NCBI RefSeq assembly: GCF_002155685.1
Contig: NZ_MUYK01000002.1
Coordinates: forward strand, 558,001-622,000
Direction of reading: 5' to 3'
DNA from: Erythrobacter colymbi
Lineage (GTDB): Bacteria > Pseudomonadota > Alphaproteobacteria > Sphingomonadales > Sphingomonadaceae
DNA: 64,000 bases
Notes under the pieces: generated by a model
The model's input: the letters and a program-made list of their open reading frames with translations, nothing else
What the model was told of the DNA's origin: nothing
Databases searched by the model: none
Program-made: the position numbers and the translations under genes
In this document: positions 30,502 through 39,190 of the stretch, one piece after another
Numbering within the stretch: position 1 is the first letter of the stretch
Layout of the letters: every line of letters begins with the position of its first letter

Positions 30502-30678
30502 ATGACCTTTTTCAAGAACCTCGTCCGTGACGAACAGGGCGCCACCGCCATCGAATACGGCCTGATCGCCGCTCTGATCGCCGTTGCCGCGATCACCGCC
30601 ATGACCTCGCTGGGCGGCACCCTCTCGGGCACCTTCCAGAACGTCAACAACAAGATGGCTCCGGGCGCCGGCGCGTAA
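30502..30678 (+). CDS. Flp-family type IVb pilin, tandem copy 1
   Basis: The 58-residue prepilin has a short cationic leader (MTFFKNLVRDEQG) cut after Gly13, then ATAIEYGLIAALIAVAAITA with the conserved Glu-Tyr pair. The C-terminal part ends NVNNKMAPGAGA. Flp pilins form Tad pili used in attachment. AGGAGACCAGAC precedes the ATG. It has its own leader and terminator, so it is likely a separate transcript. It is nearly identical to the next gene. Confidence 0.93.
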   Translation: MTFFKNLVRDEQGATAIEYGLIAALIAVAAITAMTSLGGTLSGTFQNVNNKMAPGAGA

Positions 30679-30703
30679 GCCTCGCCGCGAAAGCGAAAAG
30701 AAG

Positions 30704-30735
30704 ACGGCGGGGAGCAATCCCCGCCGTTTTTCTTT
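30704..30735 (+). terminator. Intrinsic terminator after pilin copy 1
   Basis: ACGGCGGGG (30704-30712) pairs with CCCCGCCGT (30719-30727) around AGCAAT, followed by TTTTTCTTT. Confidence 0.88.
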
Positions 30736-30906
30736 GTCCGCCGCCCGCGGCGATGGCGCGGCAGGAGTAATATCTGCAAAAATTCGCAGACGACGAGACT
30801 TTTCGTCCCGCTTTAGGAAATTATCAACCTGTGCCGGTTTAGCACAAGGATAGTCCACCGCGACCGGGGGGCATCGGGTCCACAATACCCATTCAGGAGA
30901 CTAGAC

Positions 30907-31083
30907 ATGACCTTCTTCAAGAACCTCGTCCGCGACGAACAGGGCGCCACCGCCATCGAATACGGCCTGATCGCCGCTCTGATCGCCGTCGCCGCCATCA
31001 CCGCCATGACCTCGCTGGGCGGCACCCTCTCGGGTACCTTCCAGAACGTCAACGACAAGATGGCTCCGGGCGCCGGCGCGTAA
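30907..31083 (+). CDS. Flp-family type IVb pilin, tandem copy 2
   Basis: The 58-residue prepilin differs from the preceding copy only at one residue: NVNDKM instead of NVNNKM (Asn to Asp); the other five base changes are silent. The signature GATAIEYGLI and leader are the same. AGGAGACTAGAC precedes the ATG. The high ratio of silent to replacement changes suggests both copies are kept functional. Confidence 0.93.
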   Translation: MTFFKNLVRDEQGATAIEYGLIAALIAVAAITAMTSLGGTLSGTFQNVNDKMAPGAGA

Positions 31084-31111
31084 TCCGCGGCACCTCAGCC
31101 AAAAAAAGCGA

Positions 31112-31143
31112 ACGGCGGGGAGCGATCCCCGCCGTTTTCTTTT
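31112..31143. terminator. Intrinsic terminator after pilin copy 2, probably bidirectional
   Basis: ACGGCGGGG (31112-31120) pairs with CCCCGCCGT (31127-31135) around AGCGAT, followed by TTTTCTTTT. A run of seven A at 31102-31108 gives a T run on the minus strand, so it can also end the convergent M48 protease transcript. Confidence 0.85.
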
Positions 31144-31178
31144 GTGCTTCGAAGCGCCGGAGACGCCCGGCGAGAGGT

Positions 31179-32651
31179 TCAGCGCGCGCGCACCACAAGC
31201 TTGACCTTCTGGCCCGGCGTCACCGTATCGCCGCTGCCGAGCGCGTTGAGCACCCGGAAGCGATCTTCCTGCGCCGTGTCATAGGCCATCCGCCGTGCGA
31301 GGCTCGCCACGGTATCGCCGCGCGCCACGGTCACCACCTGCAGCTTGCGCGGAACCACCGCATTGGCCTCGGTCTGGGTGATTCGCCGCATCGACTGGAA
31401 CATCGGATTGAAAGTCGCCGCGCGGCCTGCCGGGGCCATCACGATGAAGTGGTAGGCCCGGTCACGCGCGAACTCATAGGCGAAGACCACCAGATCGACC
31501 TGCGTGTTGCCGTTGTTGACCCGCGCCGTGCCATAGACCGCCGGCAGCCCGTTCACCGTCGTCCGCTCGATCGTCTGCGGCGCGAGCGTGCTGTTCTGCC
31601 CGCCGAGTGCCGTGAACTGCTGCCGGACATAGGTCTCGAGATTGCCGCCATAGGCCGCGCTCGTCATCTGCGCCTGGCCGCCCTGCCCCTGGATCGACAC
31701 TGCCTTGGTGCCGTTGACCATGTAGAAGCCCTGAGGCGCGGCGAATGTCAGCATCAGTTCGGGATGGATGAAGTTGCTGCCCTCGATCAGGCCCTGCGCC
31801 GGATCGTCACCATAGCGCAGCCCGTCGATCCGGGTGAGGAAGGTGTCGCGATTGGTCAGGCCGCCTGTCGCGGTGCCGGCCTTGGCAAGCGCGCTCTGGA
31901 CGCGGCTTGCCGGATCGGGGTGGGTCGAGGCCCATTCGGGCACGCTCGCGTTCTGCCCCGAAAGGCGCGCGTCGAGGCTGTTCTGCGCGGCAAGGCTTGC
32001 CAGCACCGTTCCCATCGCGCGGCGGTCATAACCGGCCTTGCCGAGATACTGGATGCCCAGATCATCGGCCTGAAGCTCCTGCTTGCGCGAGAACTTGAGC
32101 GTCAGCAGCTGCGAGCCCTGCAGGAACCCGCGCGAGAGCGTCTGCCCCAGCCCCGAATCGCCCAGCAGCAGCCCGGAGAGAATCGCGAGGCCCCCGCCGA
32201 TGATCGTGTTCTTGGTCGCCGCCTTCTGGCGCCGCTGCGAATGGCGCGCGGCGACATGGCCGACCTCGTGGCCGAGCACGGCGGCGAGCTCCGCCTCGTT
32301 GTTCATCAGCGAGACCAGCTGGCGGGTGGTGTAGATATAGCCGCCGGGAATGGCGAAAGCGTTGTTCACCGGTGAGTTGAGCAGGCTGACGGTAAAACTC
32401 TCGCGCGCGTTGCCGAGGCCCGATTGCACCGCGATGTTCTTGCCGACCTGTTCGACATAGGTCGCCTGCGAGCCGCTCATCGCGCCGCCAAATTCGGCGA
32501 GCAGCTGCGGGTGCGCCTGCGCACCCTGCTGGGCTTCGGCAGGGGTGATCGGAGTCGATGCCGTGGGAATCGCGGCCCCGGCCGTCATGCATCCGGCGAG
32601 CGTCAGAGATGCCGCGCCGAACATCAGCGCCTTGCGAGAAAATCGTGCCAT
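31179..32651 (-). CDS. M48-family metalloprotease lipoprotein with C-terminal LysM-like domain
   Basis: The 490-residue protein begins with a lipoprotein signal (SLTLAGC, Cys21). The M48 zinc motif HEVGH is at 128-132 (AAVLGHEVGHVAARHS), with the third ligand in SRKQELQADDLGIQYLG. It resembles BepA/YfgC-type periplasmic proteases that control outer-membrane protein quality. The last 55 residues (VVTVARGDTVASLARRM ... GDTVTPGQKVKLVV) look LysM-like, suggesting peptidoglycan binding. Start ATG 32651 is the only one giving a signal peptide; a longer open frame upstream is a shadow. Confidence 0.92.
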   Translation of the reverse strand: MARFSRKALMFGAASLTLAGCMTAGAAIPTASTPITPAEAQQGAQAHPQLLAEFGGAMSGSQATYVEQVGKNIAVQSGLGNARESFTVSLLNSPVNNAFAIPGGYIYTTRQLVSLMNNEAELAAVLGHEVGHVAARHSQRRQKAATKNTIIGGGLAILSGLLLGDSGLGQTLSRGFLQGSQLLTLKFSRKQELQADDLGIQYLGKAGYDRRAMGTVLASLAAQNSLDARLSGQNASVPEWASTHPDPASRVQSALAKAGTATGGLTNRDTFLTRIDGLRYGDDPAQGLIEGSNFIHPELMLTFAAPQGFYMVNGTKAVSIQGQGGQAQMTSAAYGGNLETYVRQQFTALGGQNSTLAPQTIERTTVNGLPAVYGTARVNNGNTQVDLVVFAYEFARDRAYHFIVMAPAGRAATFNPMFQSMRRITQTEANAVVPRKLQVVTVARGDTVASLARRMAYDTAQEDRFRVLNALGSGDTVTPGQKVKLVVRAR

Positions 32652-32754
32652 ATTCAGTCCCTTTCCGCCTGTCCCGGTCCGCGTTTCGCGGCTTGCCGGC
32701 CAAGCTTCATGCATCAGGGACGTGGCAAACGGAACCTTAACTTGGGATGGCCGC

Positions 32755-33699
32755 TCAACCGCCGATGGCGAGGAAGCGGGCTTCGCGCGCGGCGACCAGT
32801 TGGTCGGCGCTCTTGCCGGCCATCGCGTCGAGCTCTTCGCCCAGCGCTGCGCCGAGCATCTTCGCGGCCCCTGCCGGATCGCGGTGCGCGCCGCCAACGG
32901 GTTCCTTCACGATGCGGTCGATCACGTTGATGCGCTTCAGATCCTGCGCCGTCACCTTCATCGCCTGCGCCGCCTCGGGCGCCTTTTCCGAGGTGCGCCA
33001 CAGGATCGAGGCACAGCCTTCGGGGCTGATCACCGAATAGACCGCGTGCTCCATCATCAGCACCCTGTTGGCCGAGGCGAGCGCGACCGCGCCGCCCGAA
33101 CCGCCCTCGCCCACGATCGCGGCGACCATCGGCACGCCGATGGCGAGACAGGCCTCGGTCGCGCGGGCGATGGCTTCGGCCTGGCCGCGCTCCTCCGCCT
33201 CGATCCCCGGAAAGGCGCCCGAGGTATCGACCAGCGTCACCACCGGCAGGCCGAATCGGCTCGCCAGCTCCATCAGGCGGATCGCCTTGCGATAGCCCTC
33301 GGGCTTGCCCATTCCGAAATTGTGGGCGATGCGCGTCTTGGTGTCGTGGCCCTTCTCGTGCCCGATCAGCATGACCCGGCGGCCGTTCAGGCGCGCAAAG
33401 CCGCCCATGATCGCAAGGTCATCGGCATAGAGCCGGTCACCGCCCAGCGGCATGAAATCGGTAAAGGCGTGCGCCACATAATCGCGGAAATGCGGCCTTT
33501 GCGGGTGCCGCGCGACCTGCGTCTTCTGCCAGGGCGAAAGCGAGGCATAGGTGCTGGCAAGCAGCTCGGCGCTCTTGCTCTCGAGCCGGCCGATCTCGCT
33601 CGCGACATCGACGTCATGCAGCGCGTTGACACTGCGCAGCTGGGCGATGCGCTCTTCCAGCGCGGCGACGGGCTTCTCGAAATCGAGGTAGGAAATCAT
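32755..33699 (-). CDS. accA: Acetyl-CoA carboxylase carboxyltransferase subunit alpha
   Basis: The 314-residue subunit pairs with AccD to move carboxyl from biotin to acetyl-CoA, the first step of fatty-acid synthesis. SYLDFEKPVAALEERIAQLR, FGMGKPEGYRKAIRLM, LVDTSGAFPGIEAEERGQAEAIA and GEGGSGGAVALASANRVLMMEHAVY are characteristic. Length is standard. It begins 9 bases after xerD, so it is probably cotranscribed with it. Confidence 0.97.
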   Translation of the reverse strand: MISYLDFEKPVAALEERIAQLRSVNALHDVDVASEIGRLESKSAELLASTYASLSPWQKTQVARHPQRPHFRDYVAHAFTDFMPLGGDRLYADDLAIMGGFARLNGRRVMLIGHEKGHDTKTRIAHNFGMGKPEGYRKAIRLMELASRFGLPVVTLVDTSGAFPGIEAEERGQAEAIARATEACLAIGVPMVAAIVGEGGSGGAVALASANRVLMMEHAVYSVISPEGCASILWRTSEKAPEAAQAMKVTAQDLKRINVIDRIVKEPVGGAHRDPAGAAKMLGAALGEELDAMAGKSADQLVAAREARFLAIGG

Positions 33700-33708
33700 T
33701 GCGCGGGG

Positions 33709-34599
33709 CTAGTCGGATGTTGCCCGTGTTGCAAGCGGGTGACGGGAATTGACGAGGGCAACCAGCCTTGCGGCATCGACATGGGTGTAGATCTGGGTGG
33801 TCGAAATGTCCGCATGGCCGAGCAGGGTCTGAAGCACGCGCAGATCCGCGCCGCCTTCGAGCAGGTGCGTGGCAAAAGCGTGGCGCAGTACGTGAGGGCT
33901 GATCGCGGCAGGATCGAGCCCCGCTCGCGCCGCCAGTTCCTTGAGCAGCTGGAACAAGCGCACGCGGCTGAGGAAGGGCTCTTTCCCGCGCGAGGGGAAA
34001 AGGTAGCGCGAAGCAGGTTCCTGCGGACGCACAGCGAGCCAGCGGCCCAGCGCTTCCAAGGCGCGGGTGCCGACGGGGACGAGGCGGCTTGCCCCGCCCT
34101 TCCCCGTCACGGTGATGAACGGCGCATCGCGCGGCACGGCGGAGAGCGGCAGGCTGACCAGCTCGCTAGCGCGCAGGCCCGATCCGTAAAGCAGCTCGAT
34201 CAGCGCCAGCAGACGCACCGCCGCAGGGTCTTCGCCCGATGCCTCCTCCTCGGCGCGGGCGAACAGCTTAGCGATCTGGTCGTGCCCCATGACCTTGGGG
34301 AGCGGGCGGCGGGTGCGCGGGGCAGGCAGCGCGCCGGAAGGATCGTCGCCCCGCCAGCCCTCGTCGATGGCAAAGCCGAAGAACTGCCGCAGGGCCGACG
34401 CTTTCCGCGCCACGCTGGCGGGAGCAAGGCTCGACCACTCGCCCGCAAGGCTGCCGACGGCATCGCGGTCGGCCGCGGCAAGATCGCCTATGGCTTCCTC
34501 GGCCTGAGCAAGGTCGCGGCGGTAGGCTGCAAGGGTATTGGCAGCCGCCCCGCGTTCCGCCGCGAGCATCGCGAGGAACGCCTCGGTCGCGGCGGACAT
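33709..34599 (-). CDS. xerD: Site-specific tyrosine recombinase, XerD-type
   Basis: The 296-residue recombinase resolves chromosome dimers at dif together with XerC. Catalytic residues are visible: Arg in YGSGLRASELVSL, Lys in TGKGGASRLVP, HVLRHAFATHLLEGG (HxxR), LLGHADISTTQIYTHV (His and the Tyr nucleophile). Length and the short linker fit Xer proteins rather than phage integrases. It could be XerC; the name is by overall look. ATG 34599 overlaps by one base the stop of the upstream gene (TAATG). Confidence 0.88.
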   Translation of the reverse strand: MSAATEAFLAMLAAERGAAANTLAAYRRDLAQAEEAIGDLAAADRDAVGSLAGEWSSLAPASVARKASALRQFFGFAIDEGWRGDDPSGALPAPRTRRPLPKVMGHDQIAKLFARAEEEASGEDPAAVRLLALIELLYGSGLRASELVSLPLSAVPRDAPFITVTGKGGASRLVPVGTRALEALGRWLAVRPQEPASRYLFPSRGKEPFLSRVRLFQLLKELAARAGLDPAAISPHVLRHAFATHLLEGGADLRVLQTLLGHADISTTQIYTHVDAARLVALVNSRHPLATRATSD

Positions 34600-36515
34600 T
34601 ACCCGCGCGCCACCGCCTCGGCGGCGATCATGCGGGCCTCGGCGACCATCCCCACGCGGGTCAGCGCCGATGTGATGTGATAGAGATGCAGCGGCGTCAT
34701 CTGCTTCCAGCTCGATCCCTGCATCCCCAGCCCGGCCAGGAACACCACCAGCGCCGGATTGCCCACCTCGGCCGCGCGCGAGATCGCGGCGGTCCAGCGG
34801 GTCTGGCGCGCGAGATCGAAATCGAGATCGCCCGCGAGCGAGGACGCATCGCCCTGATCGAGCCGTCCGATCCCGGCGAGGCCGGCGACGAGGAAGGCCG
34901 ACTTGCGGCTGCCCTCGCTGTTGTCGTCGCCCATGAAGCTCTCGACTGCGCCTTGCGAGACCGCATTGCCGCTGCCCGCCGACAGCGTGATCAGCGCCCA
35001 GCCCAGCGAGCCTTCCTCGACGAGGTTCGACCAGCGCCCGGCATTGCGGTCGAGGCCTGCGGCCAGCATCGCTGCAATCAGATCGCCCGCGGCATCGGCA
35101 TGGGCCTCGCTCGCCGGAATGCGCGCGGCGGCATAGGCGGTCAGGACCCGCGCGCCGTAGCCGTCCCCGCCGCCGAGCTTCGCGCCATCCGCCCACAGGC
35201 GCTGCATGGCGGCGATGCGGGCAGCAGGGTCGGTCGCGAGATAGGCTTCGCGCAGGGCTGCGGCATGGGTCTGGGGATCACCCTTGGCGGCCGGATCGGC
35301 ATAGACCTCGGCATAGAGATCGACCATCGCATCGGCCGAGAGGATCCCCTCGCGCGCCGCACGGCCCGAGAAGGGCGCGCGGGCCGCCGCGGGCAGCATC
35401 GGCAGCAGCGCGGCGGAGCGGGCGTAATAGGCCCCGCCGCGGTCCTTCATCGCGGCATCGAGCAGACCATCGGGCAGCGGCTCGCCGAGCGCGCTCGCAA
35501 GGCCGAAGCGCCAGTGGTTGAGATCGGTGACCCCGTTCCACTCGACATTGACGCCGCGTTGCCCGCGCCCCGCCGCGCCGGCAAAGCGCCGCGCCAGCAG
35601 CACGTCGACCCGCGGCGCCACCCCGCGGAACAGCGCGCGGTCAAGCTGGGTCGCGGCCAGTGCGCTTTCGCCCGCATAGGCGTTGCAGATCGCCTGCCAC
35701 ATCTGCCACTCGCCATCCTCGCGCTGCGAGCCCTGGAGGCGCACGGCGGGACAGGCCCCGGTGATGTCGCCGCTCGCGAGATAGGCGTTCAGCGCCTCCT
35801 GCGTCAGCGCAGGCGACCAGTTGGCGGTGTCGATATCCTGCACCACCGCGCGGGCGATGGCGAATTCGCCCATGCGGTTGAGCACGCCCACGCGCAGGGC
35901 GGCGAATTCGATCGGGTCCATGCCCAGCGGCGCAGCGAGGCGGCTCGCCAATGCGCGGCGCATGAGGATGTGGCCCCAGCGCGAGACCATCGGGCCATTG
36001 GTGCCCGCCAGCACCGCGCGAACCAGCTTGTCCGACTGGTTGGCGAGCGCCATCGGCGGCAGCCCGCCCTCGTCCACCGCCAGCACGCCGACACGGGTCA
36101 GCGCCCGCTGCGCGCCGGGGGGAATGTCGCTCTTGGGCTTGAGGCCGAGCAGCGCGTCGAGCTCTTCGGTCGACATGTTCTCGAGCTTCTCGAGGCTCGG
36201 CAACCGCGCGAGATCGTCACGGGTGATCGGGGGGAGCTGCGGCAGGGCCGAGGGATCGACTGGTGCGCCGGGCACAGGCGCCGCTCCTGGCGGCGGCAAG
36301 GGCGCACCGGGGGCCGATGCTACAGGCGGGCGCTGTCCGGGCGCGGGGTTCTGGCGCGGGGTTGGCGCGGGGGCGGGATCGTCGAAGCCCGGCGGCAGCA
36401 GCGATTCGGGCTTGCCCTGCGCGGCGACGAAGCCGCTCAGCCCCGCCCCGCCCAGCGCGCCGACAAGGCCGATGGCGATGACGCTCGCCCCGAAGCCGAA
36501 CCGCTTGCCGCTCAT
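34599..36515 (-). CDS. Large exported or membrane-anchored protein of unknown function
   Basis: The 638-residue product begins with a hydrophobic segment (FGASVIAIGLVGALGGAGLSGF, about residues 7-28) that may be a signal or anchor. A Pro-rich stretch (about 45-100) follows, then a long helical Ala-rich body that looks like a solenoid of helix pairs, without clear TPR consensus. The phrase LPSLEKLENMSTEELDALLGL sits at about residue 110. I recognise no family. ATG 36515 overlaps the stop of the small upstream gene as ATGA, and its own stop overlaps the xerD start. A much longer open reading (to 37193) runs into aroK and is a shadow. Confidence 0.8.
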   Translation of the reverse strand: MSGKRFGFGASVIAIGLVGALGGAGLSGFVAAQGKPESLLPPGFDDPAPAPTPRQNPAPGQRPPVASAPGAPLPPPGAAPVPGAPVDPSALPQLPPITRDDLARLPSLEKLENMSTEELDALLGLKPKSDIPPGAQRALTRVGVLAVDEGGLPPMALANQSDKLVRAVLAGTNGPMVSRWGHILMRRALASRLAAPLGMDPIEFAALRVGVLNRMGEFAIARAVVQDIDTANWSPALTQEALNAYLASGDITGACPAVRLQGSQREDGEWQMWQAICNAYAGESALAATQLDRALFRGVAPRVDVLLARRFAGAAGRGQRGVNVEWNGVTDLNHWRFGLASALGEPLPDGLLDAAMKDRGGAYYARSAALLPMLPAAARAPFSGRAAREGILSADAMVDLYAEVYADPAAKGDPQTHAAALREAYLATDPAARIAAMQRLWADGAKLGGGDGYGARVLTAYAAARIPASEAHADAAGDLIAAMLAAGLDRNAGRWSNLVEEGSLGWALITLSAGSGNAVSQGAVESFMGDDNSEGSRKSAFLVAGLAGIGRLDQGDASSLAGDLDFDLARQTRWTAAISRAAEVGNPALVVFLAGLGMQGSSWKQMTPLHLYHITSALTRVGMVAEARMIAAEAVARG

Positions 36516-36706
36516 TGCGCCTGCTCCGGCAGGGCGACGTCCTGTGCGATCGGATGCAGCGCCTCCTCGCCCCCGTCGAACCACGCGAGCGCCAGCAGCA
36601 CCGCCGCCACCGCACCCGCCACCCACGGCCAGCGCGGCCTCAGGCGCGGCGCGGGCGCCTGTTCGAGGCCGGTGGGGGAGAGACGCTGACGCCGCGAGTT
36701 TGCCAT
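36512..36706 (-). CDS. Small single-pass membrane protein
   Basis: The 64-residue product has an Arg/Pro-rich cytoplasmic N-terminus (MANSRRQRLSPTGLEQ) and one hydrophobic helix (WPWVAGAVAAVLLALAWF, about residues 27-44), with an acidic tail. Its stop overlaps the start of the 638-residue gene as ATGA, so the two are coupled and may act together. It lies divergent from aroK with only 38 bases between the starts. Function unknown. Confidence 0.65.
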   Translation of the reverse strand: MANSRRQRLSPTGLEQAPAPRLRPRWPWVAGAVAAVLLALAWFDGGEEALHPIAQDVALPEQAQ

Positions 36707-36744
36707 ATTGCGCGTGCCCTAGCCCATCTATAGGCCTTGCGGCA

Positions 36745-37314
36745 ATGTCCGCCGCGTGCCCCTCCCCTCCTGATCGCGATCTTGCCGCCATCGCCGCGCG
36801 CATCACCCGTCCGGTGGTGCTGGTGGGGCTGATGGGGGTCGGCAAGTCGACCGTGGGCCGGAAGCTCGCGCACCTGATCGGCCGCGATTTCGTCGATGCC
36901 GACGAGGCCATCGTCGAGGCCGCCCAGCGCTCGATCCCCGAGATCTTCGAAACCTTCGGCGAGGCCCATTTCCGCGATGGCGAGCGCCGCGTGATCGCCC
37001 GCCTGATCGACGAGGGCCACGGCGTGATCGCCACCGGCGGCGGGGCTTTCGTCGATCCGCAGACCCGCGCCGCGGTGCTGGAAAAGGGCATCGCGGTGTG
37101 GATCGATTGCGATATCGACACGCTGGTCGAGCGCACCTCGCGCCGCGCCAACCGCCCGCTTCTGAAGCAGGGCGACCCGCGCGAGATCCTCACCCGGCTG
37201 GCGCGGGAGCGCGCACCCTTCTACGGCGAGGCGCATATCCGCGTCGTCAGCGAGAACGGCCCCCACGCCGACACCGCCCGCGCGATCATCGAGGCGATTG
37301 ACCAATGGCTGTAA
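36745..37314 (+). CDS. aroK: Shikimate kinase
   Basis: The 189-residue enzyme phosphorylates shikimate in the aromatic amino-acid pathway. Walker A GLMGVGKSTVGRKLA is at residues 28-42, followed by the DADE shikimate/Mg site, EAHFRDGERRVI and TGGGAFVDPQTR. ATG 36745 gives a 20-residue lead-in, as in alphaproteobacterial AroK. aroB overlaps its end by 10 bases, a common arrangement. Confidence 0.96.
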   Translation: MSAACPSPPDRDLAAIAARITRPVVLVGLMGVGKSTVGRKLAHLIGRDFVDADEAIVEAAQRSIPEIFETFGEAHFRDGERRVIARLIDEGHGVIATGGGAFVDPQTRAAVLEKGIAVWIDCDIDTLVERTSRRANRPLLKQGDPREILTRLARERAPFYGEAHIRVVSENGPHADTARAIIEAIDQWL

Positions 37315-38423
37315 TTCCCGTCGCGCTGGCCGGGCGCGCCTATGAGGTGGTGATCGAGGAGGGGCTGCTCGCCCGCCTCGCCGAAGCCGCCGCGCCTTTT
37401 CAGAAGGGCTATGGCGCGGGCCGCCCCGTGCCCTTCGTCGCCGATACCAACACTCACCGCCTGTTTGCCTCCGGGATCGACGCGCATCTCGCCGCGCACG
37501 GGCTTGCCGCCGAGTGGTTCGTCGTCGCGCCGGGAGAGGACGCCAAGTCCTGGGCCGTGCTCGAACAGCTGTGCGACTGGCTGCTGGCGCTCGGCGTCAC
37601 CCGCAAGGACCATGTCTTCGCGCTCGGCGGGGGCGTGGTGGGCGATCTTGTCGGCTTTGCCTGCTCGGTGGTGAAGCGCGGCTGCGGCTTCGTGCAGCTG
37701 CCGACGACCCTGCTGGCGCAGGTCGATTCCTCGGTCGGCGGGAAGACCGCGATCAACACCCGCGCGGGCAAGAACCTGATCGGCGCGTTCCATCAGCCTT
37801 CGCTGGTCCTGATCGATCCGCTGGTGCTCGCGACCCTGCCGGACCGCGAGATGCGCGCCGGCTTTGCCGAGGTGCTGAAATACGGGCTGCTCGGCGATGC
37901 CGCCTTCTTCGCGTGGCTCGAAGCCAACGGAAACAAGGTCTTGGCGCGCGAACCTGCCGCGCTCGAACATGCCATTGCCACCAGCATCGCGATGAAGGCG
38001 CGGATCGTCGCCGCAGACGAGCGCGAGACGGAAGACCTGCGCGCGCTGCTCAATCTCGGGCACACCTTCGGCCATGCGCTGGAGGCCGAGACCGGCTTTT
38101 CCGACCGCCTGCTGCATGGCGAGGCGGTGGCGCTGGGCATGGTGCTGGCGGCGAAATACTCCGCCCGCCGGGGGGAGATTTCTGCTGCGGATGCCGCGCG
38201 GGCCGAGGGCGCGATTGGCGCGGCGGGGCTGCCCGCCTCGCTCCCCTCCCTGGCGCTCACCTGCGACGGGGCCGCGCTGGTCGATCACATGAGGCACGAC
38301 AAGAAGGCCGAAGGGCGCACTCTGCCCTTCCTGCTGCTGCGGCAGCTGGGCGAGGCATACGTGGCCCGCGACGTCGATCTGGCTGATATCGCGGCATTTC
38401 TTGACGGAGAACTGGCTGGATGA
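37305..38423 (+). CDS. aroB: 3-dehydroquinate synthase
   Basis: The 372-residue NAD- and zinc-dependent enzyme converts DAHP to 3-dehydroquinate. GGGVVGDLVGFACSVVKRGC, LPTTLLAQVDSSVGGKTAIN (NAD site and Lys residues) and NLGHTFGHALEAETG (zinc His) are all seen. It overlaps aroK by 10 bases, and the next gene overlaps its stop as ATGA. Confidence 0.97.
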   Translation: MAVIPVALAGRAYEVVIEEGLLARLAEAAAPFQKGYGAGRPVPFVADTNTHRLFASGIDAHLAAHGLAAEWFVVAPGEDAKSWAVLEQLCDWLLALGVTRKDHVFALGGGVVGDLVGFACSVVKRGCGFVQLPTTLLAQVDSSVGGKTAINTRAGKNLIGAFHQPSLVLIDPLVLATLPDREMRAGFAEVLKYGLLGDAAFFAWLEANGNKVLAREPAALEHAIATSIAMKARIVAADERETEDLRALLNLGHTFGHALEAETGFSDRLLHGEAVALGMVLAAKYSARRGEISAADAARAEGAIGAAGLPASLPSLALTCDGAALVDHMRHDKKAEGRTLPFLLLRQLGEAYVARDVDLADIAAFLDGELAG

Positions 38424-39190
38424 CCCGCTTCATCGACCTCTCGATCCCGATCACCAATGATGTGATCTCCGATCCCGAGGTGATGCGGCCCAAGGTCACC
38501 TACATGACCCACGAAAACACGTGGGAGCAGATCGCGATGTTCTTCCCCGGCCTTAGCCAAGAGGACCTGCCCGATGGCGAAGGCTGGGCGGTGGAATTCG
38601 TCGAGTTATCAACGCATAACGGCACCCACATGGACGCGCCGTGGCACTTCCATTCGACCACCGACAGCGGCGCCTCCCCCGCCCCCAGCATCGACGAGGC
38701 CCCGCTCGACCGCTTCTTCCGGCCCGGCGTGAAACTCGATTTCAGCCACCTCCCTCACGGCCATGTCGTCAGCGCGGCCGAGGTACAGGCGGAACTCGCA
38801 CGCATCGGTTACACGCTGCAACCGCTTGATATCGTTCTGGTTCAATCGGGCGCGATCTACGGGACCGAGGGCTTCACCGATCAGGGCGTCGGCCTCGGCG
38901 CGGAGGCGACCTTGTGGCTGACGGAACAGGGGATCGAGGTGGTCGGCACCGACGCCTGGAGCTGGGACGCGCCCTTCAGCCACACCGCGCGGCGCTGGGC
39001 CGAGACCCGCGATCCGGCGATCATCTGGGAGGGTCACAAGGCCGGGCGCATCCGGCCCTACTACCAGATTGAAAAGCTTGCCAATCTCGCAAGCCTGCCG
39101 CCCTTCGGCTTCACCGTCAGCTGCTTCCCGGTCAAGATCGAGCGCGCCAGCGCAGGGTGGATCCGCGCGGTGGCGATGGTGGAGGAATGA
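38420..39190 (+). CDS. Cyclase-family hydrolase (kynurenine-formamidase-like)
   Basis: The 256-residue protein has the metal-binding motif THNGTHMDAPWHF around residues 65-77 (HxGTHxDxPxH), the hallmark of the cyclase/KynB superfamily. It also has VVGTDAWSWDAPF and GRIRPYYQIEKLANLASLP, which recur in family members. Relatives hydrolyse N-formylkynurenine, isatin or similar amides. Placement after aroB does not fix the substrate; no tryptophan-degradation genes are nearby. ATG 38420 overlaps the aroB stop as ATGA, and its stop overlaps the next start. Confidence 0.87.
   Translation: MTRFIDLSIPITNDVISDPEVMRPKVTYMTHENTWEQIAMFFPGLSQEDLPDGEGWAVEFVELSTHNGTHMDAPWHFHSTTDSGASPAPSIDEAPLDRFFRPGVKLDFSHLPHGHVVSAAEVQAELARIGYTLQPLDIVLVQSGAIYGTEGFTDQGVGLGAEATLWLTEQGIEVVGTDAWSWDAPFSHTARRWAETRDPAIIWEGHKAGRIRPYYQIEKLANLASLPPFGFTVSCFPVKIERASAGWIRAVAMVEE

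Larger units (their letters stand above)
30417..31143 (+). repeat. Tandem duplication of a pilin transcription unit
   Basis: Two units about 405 bases apart share a TTATCAA element (30417 and 30821), an 85-86 base leader with a GGGGGCA core and an AGGAGAC ribosome site, the pilin gene, and an ACGGCGGGG-stem terminator (30704 and 31112). The coding parts differ at six positions by my count; the leaders are less alike. Confidence 0.8.

Noticed and set aside
30203..31083. Complete Tad pilus locus
   Set aside because: Only pilin genes are present; no cpa/tad secretion ATPase, secretin or prepilin peptidase is in the window.
33709..34599. Phage or island integrase
   Set aside because: Length, motifs and the link to accA fit a housekeeping Xer recombinase; no att repeats or phage genes are nearby.
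36516..37193. Upstream extension of the 638-residue gene across aroK
   Set aside because: It overlaps the well-supported aroK and the small membrane gene; the ATGA junction at 36515 gives a better start.
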